Source of the DNA: Dechloromonas agitata is5
GTDB lineage: Bacteria; Pseudomonadota; Gammaproteobacteria; Burkholderiales; Rhodocyclaceae
NCBI RefSeq assembly: GCF_000519045.1
Contig: NZ_KI912532.1
Coordinates: forward strand, 496,001-560,000
Direction: 5' to 3'
Length of the DNA stretch: 64,000 nucleotides
Shown here one piece after another: positions 49,264 through 57,247 of the stretch. The notes under the pieces were generated by a model. That model worked only from the letters and a program-made list of their open reading frames with translations. It ran no database searches and had not been told where the DNA came from. Every line of letters starts with the position of its first letter. The stretch's first letter is position 1. The translations under genes were made by a program, and so were the position numbers.

Positions 49264-49298
49264 GCGTTGCACGAAGTTGCATCAATCTTGTGCAACGC
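49264..49298 (-). promoter_or_regulatory. Inverted repeat in the leader of the metal-efflux operon
   Basis: GCGTTGCAC (49264-49272) and GTGCAACGC (49290-49298) form a perfect 9-bp dyad around 17 bases, just downstream of the -10 box. It could be a repressor operator or a 5' hairpin. Confidence 0.5.
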
Positions 49299-49309
49299 AC
49301 CAGGCGCGG

Positions 49310-49360
49310 ACTATAACAGCTTGTCAGTTTCGCGTCAGCTTCCAGTCAGAATGCAGTCAG
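49310..49360 (-). promoter_or_regulatory. Activator-type promoter: four CTGAC repeats phased at 11 bp next to a TATAGT -10
   Basis: On the minus strand CTGAC starts at 49360, 49349, 49338 and 49327, exactly 11 bp apart, followed after seven bases by TATAGT (49315-49310) and then CCGCGCC. No separate -35 is visible because the repeats occupy it. This is the pattern of OmpR/PhoB-family response regulator sites that activate class II promoters. It lies between htpX and the efflux operon and points at the latter. Confidence 0.65.
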
Positions 49361-49361
49361 C

Positions 49362-50240
49362 TTAGCGGTTAGCAAGGGCTGCAATACGCTCCTCCAGGGG
49401 CGGATGGGTGGCAAACAACGCCATGACCCCTCCCTTGCTGCCAGCGATCCCGGAGGCTGCCATGTTCTGCGGCAAGGGTTCGGTATGAAGATTGCCCAGG
49501 CGACGCAAAGCGTTCTGCATCGGTACGGCCGAGCCCATCAGACTGGCGGCGCCGGCATCGGCACGGAATTCACGCTGCCGCGAGAACCAGGCGACGATGA
49601 TGCTGGCCAGGACACCGAAGACGACTTCGCAGATCATGCTGGTCACCAGATAGCCGATGCCCGGACCGCTGCTTTCCTCGTCATTGCGGCGCAGGAAGCT
49701 GTCGACGACATAACCGACGATGCGCGACAGGAAGACGACGAAGGTGTTCACCACACCCTGGATCAGCGTCAGCGTCACCATGTCGCCGTTCGCGATGTGG
49801 GCCACTTCGTGGGCCAGCACCGCCTCCGCCTCCTCGCGCGTCATGCTCTGCAGCAGGCCGGTCGACACGGCAACCAGCGAGGCGTTCTTGGTGGCACCGG
49901 TCGCGAAGGCATTCGGCTCGCCATCGTAGATCGCCACTTCCGGCATCGGCAGGTTGGCGCGTTTAGCCAGTTTGGCGACGGTATCGACCAACCACACTTC
50001 GGTCGAACTGCTCGGCTGCTCGATGACCCGCGCCCCCGTGCTCCACTTGGCCATGCTCTTCGACATGAGCAGCGAAATGAATGCACCACCGAAGCCGATC
50101 ACCGCTGCAAAGACGAACAGCATGCCGACGTTCAGGCCATTGGCGGTCAGGAACTTATTGACGCCGAGCAGGCTGGTCACGACGCTGAGCACCAGCATCA
50201 CGGCCAGGTTGGTCAGCAGAAATAAAACGATGCGTTTCAT
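49362..50240 (-). CDS. htpX: Membrane zinc metalloprotease HtpX
   Basis: 292 residues (E. coli 293). Two N-terminal membrane segments (about 4-24 and 33-55), the zinc motif H-E-V-A-H in [13 protein letters not shown], and two further hydrophobic segments. HtpX degrades misfolded inner-membrane proteins with FtsH. ATG 50240 has GGAGGA seven bases upstream and begins the family start [14 protein letters not shown]. It is divergent from nhaR; the promoter should lie in the shared 104-bp gap. Confidence 0.97.
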   Translation of the reverse strand: MKRIVLFLLTNLAVMLVLSVVTSLLGVNKFLTANGLNVGMLFVFAAVIGFGGAFISLLMSKSMAKWSTGARVIEQPSSSTEVWLVDTVAKLAKRANLPMPEVAIYDGEPNAFATGATKNASLVAVSTGLLQSMTREEAEAVLAHEVAHIANGDMVTLTLIQGVVNTFVVFLSRIVGYVVDSFLRRNDEESSGPGIGYLVTSMICEVVFGVLASIIVAWFSRQREFRADAGAASLMGSAVPMQNALRRLGNLHTEPLPQNMAASGIAGSKGGVMALFATHPPLEERIAALANR

Positions 50241-50344
50241 TGATCTATCCTCCACAGGGAAACGGACTGCATGCTAGTCCATTGCACCACCCGCAAAAAC
50301 CGGAGCAAAATTGAGCATTACTTCGATTTTTTCTACCGAACACC

Positions 50345-51253
50345 ATGAGCCAACTCAACTACAAACACCTGCACTACTTCTGGGTCGTTGCCCAGGAAGG
50401 CAGCATCACCCGGGCCGCCGAACGTCTCGGCGTTGCCATCCAGACCATTTCCGGCCAGCTTTCCCTGCTCGAGCGGCAACTCGGCAAGGCCCTGTTCAAC
50501 AGCCAGGGACGCGGCCTGGTGCTGAGCGATGCCGGCCGGGTCGCGCTCGGTTACGCCGACCAGATTTTCCAGCTTGGCGACGCCCTGGTCGATGCCGTCC
50601 AGCATAGCGACAGCGGCGCCACACTTCGTCTGCGCGCCGGTATTTCCGACGGTATCCCGAAATTGCTGGCCTACCGCCTGCTCTCGACGGTCACCGAAAT
50701 GCCGGCCGATGTCCGACTGATCTGCGACGAGGGCGAATTCGAAAGCCTGCTGGCCGAGCTCGCCCTGCACCGCCTCGACGTCGTGCTGACCGACCGCGCC
50801 GCGCCGGTCGGCGGCAACCTGAAAGTATTCAGCACCCGGCTGGGCGAATTCGCGACCGGCCTGTTCGCGACCCGGGGAATGGCCGAGCGCTATCGCAGCG
50901 ATTTCCCCCAGAGCCTGGATGATGCCCCACTGCTCCTGCCCACCCGGCACAATGCCCTGCGCGGTCGCATTGACCGCTGGCTGGAGCGCACCGGCATTCG
51001 GCCGAAGATTGTTGGCGAGTTCGAGGACAGCGCGCTGCTCACGACCTTCGGGCGCGGCGGGCTGGGTATCTTTCCGGCGCCGCTCGCCCTCGCCGAGCAG
51101 ATCGCCGCCCAACTCGATGCCGAACCCATCGGCGCGATGTCCGGTGTCAGCGAGCAGATCTACGCCATCTCCAGCGAGCGACGCATCCACCATCCGGCCG
51201 TCGAGGCGCTGTGCGCCGCGGCGCCGCAGGCCGCTGCAGAGCCGGGGGTATAA
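50345..51253 (+). CDS. nhaR: LysR-family regulator NhaR
   Basis: 302 residues. The winged helix-turn-helix at about 6-65 opens LNYKHLHYFWVVAQEGSITRAAE, the specific NhaR start, and has QTISGQLSLLERQLGKALF as recognition part. The effector domain spans about 90-295. In E. coli NhaR responds to sodium and activates nhaA; no antiporter gene is in this window, so the targets here are unknown. Its stop codon overlaps the -10 box of the downstream dac gene. Confidence 0.92.
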   Translation: MSQLNYKHLHYFWVVAQEGSITRAAERLGVAIQTISGQLSLLERQLGKALFNSQGRGLVLSDAGRVALGYADQIFQLGDALVDAVQHSDSGATLRLRAGISDGIPKLLAYRLLSTVTEMPADVRLICDEGEFESLLAELALHRLDVVLTDRAAPVGGNLKVFSTRLGEFATGLFATRGMAERYRSDFPQSLDDAPLLLPTRHNALRGRIDRWLERTGIRPKIVGEFEDSALLTTFGRGGLGIFPAPLALAEQIAAQLDAEPIGAMSGVSEQIYAISSERRIHHPAVEALCAAAPQAAAEPGV

Positions 51254-51254
51254 T
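51249..51254 (+). promoter_or_regulatory. Candidate -10 box for the dac-lip genes
   Basis: Perfect TATAAT overlapping the nhaR stop codon and 35 bases before the carboxypeptidase ATG, flanked by GGGGG and CCCCC tracts. The upstream sequence has no clear -35. Confidence 0.4.
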
Positions 51255-51288
51255 TTCCGCCCCCAACGCAAAATAAAGAAATCTCCCC

Positions 51289-52428
51289 ATGTCGCTGTTC
51301 CGCAAGACGCTTCTCCTTCTTGTCAGCATCGCCCTCACCGGCCAGGTGCTGGCCCAGCAACTGCCCGTCCCCCCCTCGCTCGCCGCCAAATCCTGGCTGC
51401 TGCTCGACATGAGCTCCAATCAGGTGCTCAACACCGAAAAGCCGGACGACCGCATCGAACCGGCCTCGTTGACCAAGCTGATGACAGCCTACCTGACCTT
51501 CGCTGCCATCCACAAAAAGACGCTGGCGCTCGACCAGCCACTGCCGGTTTCCGAAAAAGCCTGGCGCACCGGCGGCTCCAAGATGTTCGTCCGCGTCGAC
51601 ACGCAGGTAGCCGTCGAAGATCTGATCAAGGGCATGATCGTCCAGTCCGGCAACGACGCCTGTGTCACGCTAGCCGAAGGCATCGCCGGCAGCGAGGAGA
51701 ACTTCGCACAGATGATGAATCGCGAGGCCCAGCGCCTGGGTATGAAGAACAGCCATTTCACCAACTCCACCGGCCTGCCCGACCCCAATCTCTACACGAC
51801 GGCACGCGACCTGTCGCTGCTCGCCTCGGCGCTGATCCGCGACTTTCCCGAGGAGTACAAGAAGTACTACTCGATGAAGGAGTTTCGCTACAACAACATC
51901 ACCCAGCCGAACCGTAATCGCCTGCTCTTCATCGACCCCACGGTCGACGGCGTCAAGACCGGTCACACCGAAGCCGCTGGCTATTGCCTGATCTCCTCTG
52001 CCCTGCGCGACAAGCGCCGCCTGCTTTCTGTCGTGCTCGGCACCGCCTCCGACAATGCCCGCGCCAGCGAATCGCAGAAGCTGCTCAACTGGGGATTTAT
52101 TTCCTATGACGCCGTTGCCGTTTTTGCCAAGGACCAGGAAGTGGCCAAGCTCCGCGTCTGGAAAGGGGCGCAGAGCGAAATCACCGCCCGTTTACCGAAC
52201 GACTTGAGCGTTGCCGTACCGAAGGGCTATGCCGACAAGGTGAAGTCTGAATTCGTCGCCGAACCGCGTCTGATCGCGCCGATCGAAGTCGGCCAGAAAT
52301 TGGGCGTCGTCAAGGTCAGCATCGAGGACAAGCCCTATGGCGAATACCCGGTCACAGCCCTTGAAAAAGTCGAACTCGGCAATATCTTCATCCGTATCAT
52401 CGACACCATCCGCCTGTGGTTCGCCTAA
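51289..52428 (+). CDS. dacC: Serine-type D-Ala-D-Ala carboxypeptidase (PBP5/6 family)
   Basis: 379 residues. Signal peptide 1-22, catalytic S60-L-T-K63, S120-G-N122 and K223-T-G225, the three penicillin-binding motifs. The C-terminal amphipathic helix (about 361-379, NIFIRIIDTIRLWFA) anchors the protein to the periplasmic face. The enzyme trims the terminal D-Ala of peptidoglycan stem peptides. It starts the run dac, aminotransferase, ybeD family gene, lipB, lipA. PBP5 or PBP6 cannot be told apart by sequence, so dacC is a working symbol. Confidence 0.93.
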   Translation: MSLFRKTLLLLVSIALTGQVLAQQLPVPPSLAAKSWLLLDMSSNQVLNTEKPDDRIEPASLTKLMTAYLTFAAIHKKTLALDQPLPVSEKAWRTGGSKMFVRVDTQVAVEDLIKGMIVQSGNDACVTLAEGIAGSEENFAQMMNREAQRLGMKNSHFTNSTGLPDPNLYTTARDLSLLASALIRDFPEEYKKYYSMKEFRYNNITQPNRNRLLFIDPTVDGVKTGHTEAAGYCLISSALRDKRRLLSVVLGTASDNARASESQKLLNWGFISYDAVAVFAKDQEVAKLRVWKGAQSEITARLPNDLSVAVPKGYADKVKSEFVAEPRLIAPIEVGQKLGVVKVSIEDKPYGEYPVTALEKVELGNIFIRIIDTIRLWFA

Positions 52429-52432
52429 GACC

Positions 52433-53308
52433 ATGACCCCCTACGTCGCCGACCCGGTTTATCTGAATGGCCGTTTCCTGCCGCTGGCAGAAGCGGCCAT
52501 TTCGCCGCTCGACCGTGCCTTCCTGTACGGAGACGGCGTCTATGAAGTCATTCCGGTCTATTCACGCAAGCCTTTCCGCATTGACGAGCACCTGAAGCGC
52601 CTGCAGGCGACGCTGGACGGCATCCAGATGGCCAATCCACTATCCGCCGGGGCATGGCAAGCCGTCATCTGCAAGCTGATCGAAGCTGCCCCTTGGGACG
52701 ACCAGTCGATCTACCTGCAGGTCACCCGCGGCGCCGACAACAAGCGCGACCACGCCTTCCCGCCGGCCAGCGTGCCACCGACCGCCTTCGCCTTCGCATC
52801 GCCGCTGGTCACCGCGCCGGCCGACGTGCGCGCCAAGGGCGTCGCCGCGATCACTGTGCCCGATCTGCGCTGGTCGCGCTGCGACCTCAAGGTCGTCTCG
52901 CTGCTCGCCAACGTGCTGGCCCGCCAGCAGGCCGTCGAACAGGACTGCGCCGAGGCCCTGCTGATCCGCGACGGGTTCATGAAGGAAGGTGCCGCTTCCA
53001 ATATCTTCATCGTCAAGGACGGCGTACTGATCGCCCCGCCCAAGACCCACCTGATGCTGCCCGGCATCACCTACGACGTGATTCTCGAACTGGCTGAGCA
53101 ACACCAGCAGCCACTCGTCGTACGTGAAATCAGCGAGGCGGAACTTCGGGCCGCCGACGAGGTCTGGATGACCTCATCGACCAAGGAAATCCTGGCCATC
53201 ACCACCCTCGACGGCAAGCCGGTTGGCACCGGAACACCCGGCCCTTACGCAGCACAGATGTGGCAGTGGTACCAGGATTTCAAAAACACCGTAATGCGCA
53301 AAGGCTGA
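52433..53308 (+). CDS. D-amino acid aminotransferase (class IV, PLP-dependent)
   Basis: 291 residues. Conserved YLNGRFLPLAEA start, ALDRAFLYGDGVYEVIPVY-like segment (SPLDRAFLYGDGVYEV), catalytic Lys in CDLKVVSLLANVLARQ and the PLP phosphate region LPGITYDVI. The KEGAASNIFIVKDG stretch fits D-alanine transaminases. The enzyme would interconvert D-alanine and D-glutamate, which suits its place 4 bp after a D-Ala carboxypeptidase gene. ATG 52433 follows the dac stop. An amino-lyase role is possible within the same fold. Confidence 0.9.
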   Translation: MTPYVADPVYLNGRFLPLAEAAISPLDRAFLYGDGVYEVIPVYSRKPFRIDEHLKRLQATLDGIQMANPLSAGAWQAVICKLIEAAPWDDQSIYLQVTRGADNKRDHAFPPASVPPTAFAFASPLVTAPADVRAKGVAAITVPDLRWSRCDLKVVSLLANVLARQQAVEQDCAEALLIRDGFMKEGAASNIFIVKDGVLIAPPKTHLMLPGITYDVILELAEQHQQPLVVREISEAELRAADEVWMTSSTKEILAITTLDGKPVGTGTPGPYAAQMWQWYQDFKNTVMRKG

Positions 53309-53309
53309 C

Positions 53310-53579
53310 ATGGCTTCGTACAAGGACACCCTGCTCGAATTCCCCTGCGACTTCCCGCTCAAGATCATGGGCAAGGCGCACGATGAACTCGCCCAGGCGG
53401 TACTCACCATCGTCACCAAGCACGCCCCCGATTTCGATGGCGCTACGATGGAAATGCGCGCCAGCTCCGGCGGTAATTACCTGAGCCTGACCTGCACCGT
53501 GGTCGCCACCTCCAAGCCACAACTCGATGCGCTGTACATGGACCTGACCAGCCATCCGTTAGTCAAAGTCGTCCTCTAG
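53310..53579 (+). CDS. ybeD: YbeD/DUF493 family protein
   Basis: 89 residues (E. coli 87) with the ACT-like fold pattern: LEFPCDFPLKIMGKAHDELAQAV and GGNYLSLTCTVVATSKPQLDALY. The function of the family is not settled, but it is very often found between dac and lipB. Here it is one base after the aminotransferase and abuts lipB. Confidence 0.9.
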   Translation: MASYKDTLLEFPCDFPLKIMGKAHDELAQAVLTIVTKHAPDFDGATMEMRASSGGNYLSLTCTVVATSKPQLDALYMDLTSHPLVKVVL

Positions 53580-54197
53580 GTGATCCTCATCGTCAAACGC
53601 CTGGGCCGGGTCGACTATGCGCCGACCTTCCAGGCCATGCAGGATTTCACGGCCAGCCGCACGGCTGAAACGCCGGATGAACTCTGGGTCGTCGAGCACC
53701 CGCCGGTCTACACCCTCGGCCAGGCTGGCAAGCCGGAACACATCCTGCGCGATGTCGGCATCCCACTGGTCCAGATCGACCGCGGCGGCCAGGTCACCTA
53801 CCACGGCCCTGGCCAGGTAGTGATCTACCTGCTGCTCGACCTGCCGCGCCTGAAGGTCAAGGTGCGCGAACTGGTTACGGCCATTGAGCAGGCGGTGATC
53901 GACTTGCTCGCTGAATATGGTGTCACCGCCGAACGGCGTGATGGTGCACCCGGCGTCTATGTCGGCGACGCCAAGATCGCCGCTCTCGGCCTGCGCATCC
54001 GCAACGGCTGCTCCTACCACGGCGTCTCGCTCAACGTCGATATGGATCTTTCCCCATTCGACGCGATCAACCCCTGCGGCTATGCTGGCCTGCGGGTGAC
54101 CCAGACCAAAGACCTGAACATCCCGCTCACCGCTCACGAGGCCGGCGAGCAACTCTCGCAACACTTGCTACAGCAACTGGAAAAATCGCATGGCTGA
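53580..54197 (+). CDS. lipB: Octanoyl-[acyl carrier protein]:protein N-octanoyltransferase
   Basis: 205 residues. [12 protein letters not shown] near 68, catalytic Lys132 in GDAKIAALG and Cys166 in INPCGYAGL. LipB moves octanoate from ACP to lipoyl domains, the first step of lipoate synthesis. The start is GTG at 53580, directly after the ybeD stop; ribosome site is poor, so coupled translation is likely. It overlaps lipA by eight bases. Confidence 0.97.
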   Translation: MILIVKRLGRVDYAPTFQAMQDFTASRTAETPDELWVVEHPPVYTLGQAGKPEHILRDVGIPLVQIDRGGQVTYHGPGQVVIYLLLDLPRLKVKVRELVTAIEQAVIDLLAEYGVTAERRDGAPGVYVGDAKIAALGLRIRNGCSYHGVSLNVDMDLSPFDAINPCGYAGLRVTQTKDLNIPLTAHEAGEQLSQHLLQQLEKSHG

Positions 54198-55161
54198 TAC
54201 CGAAAACCCGAGCGGCGCAAAGCAAAAGGGCGTCAAACAAAAAGGCGAACTGAAGACCGCCCGCATCCCGATCAAGATTGTCCCGGTTGATGAACCGCTG
54301 CGGAAGCCGGAATGGATTCGTGTCAAGGCTGGCAACAGTGCCGGTCGCTTCGGCGAAATCAAGTCGATGCTGCGCGAGAAGAAGCTGCATACCGTCTGCG
54401 AGGAAGCCGCCTGTCCGAACATCGGCGAATGCTTTGGCCGCGGTACGGCCACCTTCATGATCCTCGGCGACATCTGCACCCGTCGCTGCCCCTTCTGTGA
54501 CGTTGGCCATGGCCAGCCGCTGCCGCCCAACCCGAACGAGCCGGCCGAACTGGCGGCATCGGTGTCGGCGCTCAAGCTGAACTACGTGGTGATCACCAGC
54601 GTCGACCGCGACGACCTGCGTGACGGCGGCGCCCAGCACTTCGTCGATGTCGTCCGCGCCGTGCGCGAAGCCTCGCCGAAGACCACCATCGAAACGCTGG
54701 TTCCTGATTTCCGCGGCCGCATGGACATCGCCCTCGACATTCTCGGCAACGGCCTGCCCGACGTGCTCAACCACAACATGGAAACCGTGCCCCGCCTCTA
54801 CAAGCAGGCCCGCCCGGGCGCCGATTACGCCCACTCACTGGCCCTGATGAAGCAGTTCAAGGCGCGTTATCCGCAGGTCAAAACCAAATCCGGCCTGATG
54901 GTCGGCCTCGGCGAAACCGACGAGGAAATCCTCGAAGTCATGCGCGACCTGCGCGCCAACGACGTCGAAATGCTGACCATCGGCCAGTACCTCGCCCCCT
55001 CCGGCCACCACCTGCCGGTCAGCCGCTACGTGCATCCCGATACCTTCAAGATGTACGAAGAAGAAGCCAAAAAAATGGGGTTCTCCGGCGCCGCCTGTGC
55101 GCCGATGGTACGTTCGAGCTACTGGGCGGACCAGCAGGCCCATAGTGCCGGAATGCTATAA
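54190..55161 (+). CDS. lipA: Lipoyl synthase (radical SAM)
   Basis: 323 residues. Auxiliary cluster cysteines C70, C75 and C81 ([12 protein letters not shown]), radical SAM cluster C96, C100 and C103 (CTRRCPFC), and the closing VRSSYWA whose Ser ligates the auxiliary cluster. LipA inserts two sulfurs into the octanoyl chain made by LipB. A strong terminator follows directly. Confidence 0.98.
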   Translation: MADTENPSGAKQKGVKQKGELKTARIPIKIVPVDEPLRKPEWIRVKAGNSAGRFGEIKSMLREKKLHTVCEEAACPNIGECFGRGTATFMILGDICTRRCPFCDVGHGQPLPPNPNEPAELAASVSALKLNYVVITSVDRDDLRDGGAQHFVDVVRAVREASPKTTIETLVPDFRGRMDIALDILGNGLPDVLNHNMETVPRLYKQARPGADYAHSLALMKQFKARYPQVKTKSGLMVGLGETDEEILEVMRDLRANDVEMLTIGQYLAPSGHHLPVSRYVHPDTFKMYEEEAKKMGFSGAACAPMVRSSYWADQQAHSAGML

Positions 55162-55162
55162 A

Positions 55163-55190
55163 AAAAGCCCCGTAAAATTACGGGGCTTTT
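55163..55190. terminator. Intrinsic terminator after lipA
   Basis: Stem AAAAGCCCCGTAA / TTACGGGGCTTTT, 13 bp, with a tight A-rich loop and A/T tracts on both sides. It ends the dac-lip operon and can also stop the convergent PEP-CTERM transcript. Confidence 0.9.
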
Positions 55191-55220
55191 AACCACTCGA
55201 ACGATCGGCTGATCAGGGCA

Positions 55221-56024
55221 TTAAGCAAAGACCATCTTTTGAGCTTGGCCGGACTTTGTCCGACGACGCAAACCAGCAAGGCCCGCCATACCCAAACCCA
55301 TCAGGGCGAGAGAGCCCGGCTCTGGAACATTCCCTCCTTGGCACTCTGGAGCAGTTGGGTTAGCCGTACAGAAATCAATGGTCTCTTGCAGCTTGCTATT
55401 AGCAAATGCAGTGACAAAATTTTGCACAACCGTTTGATTGGTCGACCCCAATTGGGTCAGATCATACAAATTCCCACCGTGGGCATTGTAGAGATCATCA
55501 TATGAAGCAATTGTGTTTGCCCCGCTAAGTACCGCATTGAACAAGGCATTCGCGGTCGTCAAAGCTGCATCCGCAGTTGCTTGGGTAGTACCTGACGGAT
55601 CTCCATTAGAAGGCTCGTCAGTGAAGATGATCAGGTTTTTCACAGCATTGCTGCGCCACGTCAGAGTAGGCGAAGTCAGCGCAAATTGAATAGCAGCATA
55701 GCCAGGCTCCGTGCCACCAGATGCAACCAAGCCATTAGCTGCTGTCGCAAAGCCTGCTGCATCGGTGAAATTTGTCATGGTTCTTGGCAAATAGTTAGAG
55801 CTGCCGTAGCCAACCAAAGCAAAACGAACATCCAACCCACCTGCCTGCAGGATGCTTGCAAACGTTGAAATGTTGTTGCGCAGATTAGCCTGCACAGTCC
55901 CCATGGACCCGGATTCATCCACCATCATGACGATGTCCGAGTAAATTACCGCATGGCCAGCAGATGCAAATGTCAAACCGACGGTTGCGATCAAAGCCGA
56001 GAGAGTTTTTTTGAGTTTCATCAT
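55221..56024 (-). CDS. PEP-CTERM protein with von Willebrand A domain
   Basis: 267 residues. Signal peptide 1-25 (ending AGHA). A VWA domain follows directly: D36-E-S38-G-S40-M is an intact MIDAS metal site, with TDEPSNGDPSG later. The C-terminus has the PEP-CTERM sorting signal: PEP at 234-236, a hydrophobic helix, then RRR and an 11-residue tail. Exosortase should process it for export or anchoring. No exosortase gene is in the window. Codon use is AT-richer than neighbours, and the 196-bp upstream gap is very AT-rich, suggesting acquisition. ATG 56021 is an equally possible start. Confidence 0.88.
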   Translation of the reverse strand: MMKLKKTLSALIATVGLTFASAGHAVIYSDIVMMVDESGSMGTVQANLRNNISTFASILQAGGLDVRFALVGYGSSNYLPRTMTNFTDAAGFATAANGLVASGGTEPGYAAIQFALTSPTLTWRSNAVKNLIIFTDEPSNGDPSGTTQATADAALTTANALFNAVLSGANTIASYDDLYNAHGGNLYDLTQLGSTNQTVVQNFVTAFANSKLQETIDFCTANPTAPECQGGNVPEPGSLALMGLGMAGLAGLRRRTKSGQAQKMVFA

Positions 56025-56220
56025 GGTCCCCTAACTAAGGAATTTCAGTAACCGAACTACTGCCAGAATAATCAGCAATATTCAGACCATGAAAAAAAAC
56101 ACTAATAAATCAATCAATTAAAAATCAACAGCTTTCTCGATAACTCCTAGCCAAATACTTTTGTCAAAAAATGCGACAGCTGATTCTAAGCATCAACCAA
56201 TGAACTATCGCCGCCCTGAA
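56025..56220 (-). other. AT-rich gene-free gap upstream of the PEP-CTERM gene
   Basis: 196 bp, much lower in GC than the surroundings. A TTGACA occurs on the minus strand near 56165, but no good -10 stands 17 bp from it. It probably holds the promoter of the PEP-CTERM gene; I cannot place it. Confidence 0.4.
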
Positions 56221-56772
56221 CTACTTTGACCCGCCAGGAGGTGGCGGTGGCGCCCCCGGAGGCGGGGGGGGAATGCTCGGGTCCCGGGGTTGGCTTTGCA
56301 CCGGCGAGCGAACCGGTGCGGAATAGCTCATATTGGCCGGCACCGGCACGCGGTGCCCCTTGGCGTACATGCACTGGATATAGGCGTTATCGTACTGACG
56401 CTGGGTGCCGACGGTCGAGGCGCGCGAGGCATCGGTACCGGTGGCACTACCCATGAGCAGGCCGGCGCCGGCGCCGATGGCGGCCCCCTTGCTGTCGCCG
56501 CCGATGGCTGCGCCAGCCAGCGCACCGACCGCTGTCCCGACCGCCGCGCTGGTGACCGCGGATTCCTTCGCCGCATCACCGGCGGTCTTGCCACCGATCT
56601 GGTACTGCGCGTACTGACGACATTCCATGTCGTCAGCCCGGAAACGCTCGAAGGGCTGGCCGGTGCCGGGCAGGACCATGACACTTGGTCCGGTCGGGAT
56701 CACGGTGCAGGCACCCATCAACAGGGCCGCGCCGAGCAGGCCGAGTTTCGGCAGGTATCTTTTCTCGCTCAT
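56221..56772 (-). CDS. Glycine-zipper lipoprotein with proline-rich tail
   Basis: 183 residues. The signal peptide ends in lipobox LLMGAC (Cys22). A conserved middle part has RADDMECRQYAQYQIGG, and then a glycine zipper (about 85-125; GTAVGALAGAAIGGD and GAAIGAGAGLLMGS) that should form tightly packed membrane helices. The end is a Pro/Gly tail. It resembles YMGG-like or SlyB/OmpA-linker type lipoproteins of the outer membrane; the role is unknown. The ATG at 56772 is one base after the upstream gene's stop, so the pair is coupled. Confidence 0.75.
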   Translation of the reverse strand: MSEKRYLPKLGLLGAALLMGACTVIPTGPSVMVLPGTGQPFERFRADDMECRQYAQYQIGGKTAGDAAKESAVTSAAVGTAVGALAGAAIGGDSKGAAIGAGAGLLMGSATGTDASRASTVGTQRQYDNAYIQCMYAKGHRVPVPANMSYSAPVRSPVQSQPRDPSIPPPPPGAPPPPPGGSK

Positions 56773-56773
56773 T

Positions 56774-57154
56774 TCATTGCTCCGGTTGCGGCAAAACTTT
56801 CTGCCAGCCATCAGGACATTCCTTGACGTAGGGATAATAGCCCTTGCCGCTCTTGCAGTAGTACCAGTAGTGCTGGGCCTGGACAGGCTGCGCCGCCGGT
56901 TCGGACTGTTCGATATACACCGGCGGCTGAGCCGGTGGCACAACAATGACCTGCGGTGGGTAGTAGTAAGGTGGCGGGTACCAGCCCGGTCCCCACGCCG
57001 GTCCCCACGCCGGTCCCCAAGCAGGCCCCCAGACGGGACCGCCGACGCCGACATGCACGCCAAGGCGCACACGACCACCATGTGCCCAAGCACTGGAACC
57101 GATGCCAGTCATCAACACGGCCAACAGCAAAACGAGAAGATTTCGATATTTCAT
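56774..57154 (-). CDS. Small secreted protein with GPAW repeats
   Basis: 126 residues. Signal peptide 1-24 (ending SSAWA), then a Gly/Val segment, five Trp-bearing repeats (GPVW, GPAW three times, GPGW), a Tyr/Pro-rich stretch, and a small C-terminal module with two Cys (YYCKSGKGYYPYVKECPDGWQKV). Similar short proteins with that Cys module occur in proteobacterial envelopes without assigned function. The ATG at 57154 begins the signal peptide. It is coupled to the glycine-zipper gene. Confidence 0.7.
   Translation of the reverse strand: MKYRNLLVLLLAVLMTGIGSSAWAHGGRVRLGVHVGVGGPVWGPAWGPAWGPAWGPGWYPPPYYYPPQVIVVPPAQPPVYIEQSEPAAQPVQAQHYWYYCKSGKGYYPYVKECPDGWQKVLPQPEQ
56987..57034. repeat. 12-bp tandem repeats encoding GPAW
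   Basis: Units at 56987-56998, 56999-57010 and 57011-57022 share CGGTCCCCACGC with one change in the third; a diverged fourth follows. They keep reading frame, so copy number change would shorten or lengthen the protein by whole repeats. Confidence 0.85.
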
Positions 57155-57247
57155 GGCGATCGCCAAACGGGGCATTTACTCGCTTTAAAGATAGCGAATA
57201 AATGCCCCGTCGGGAAAAACTAAATTGCTACAGTTTGTAAGCAGCGA

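Noticed and set aside
56025..56220. Sigma-54 promoter before the PEP-CTERM gene
   Set aside because: A TGGCAG is present near 56065 but the matching TTGC element at the right distance is absent.
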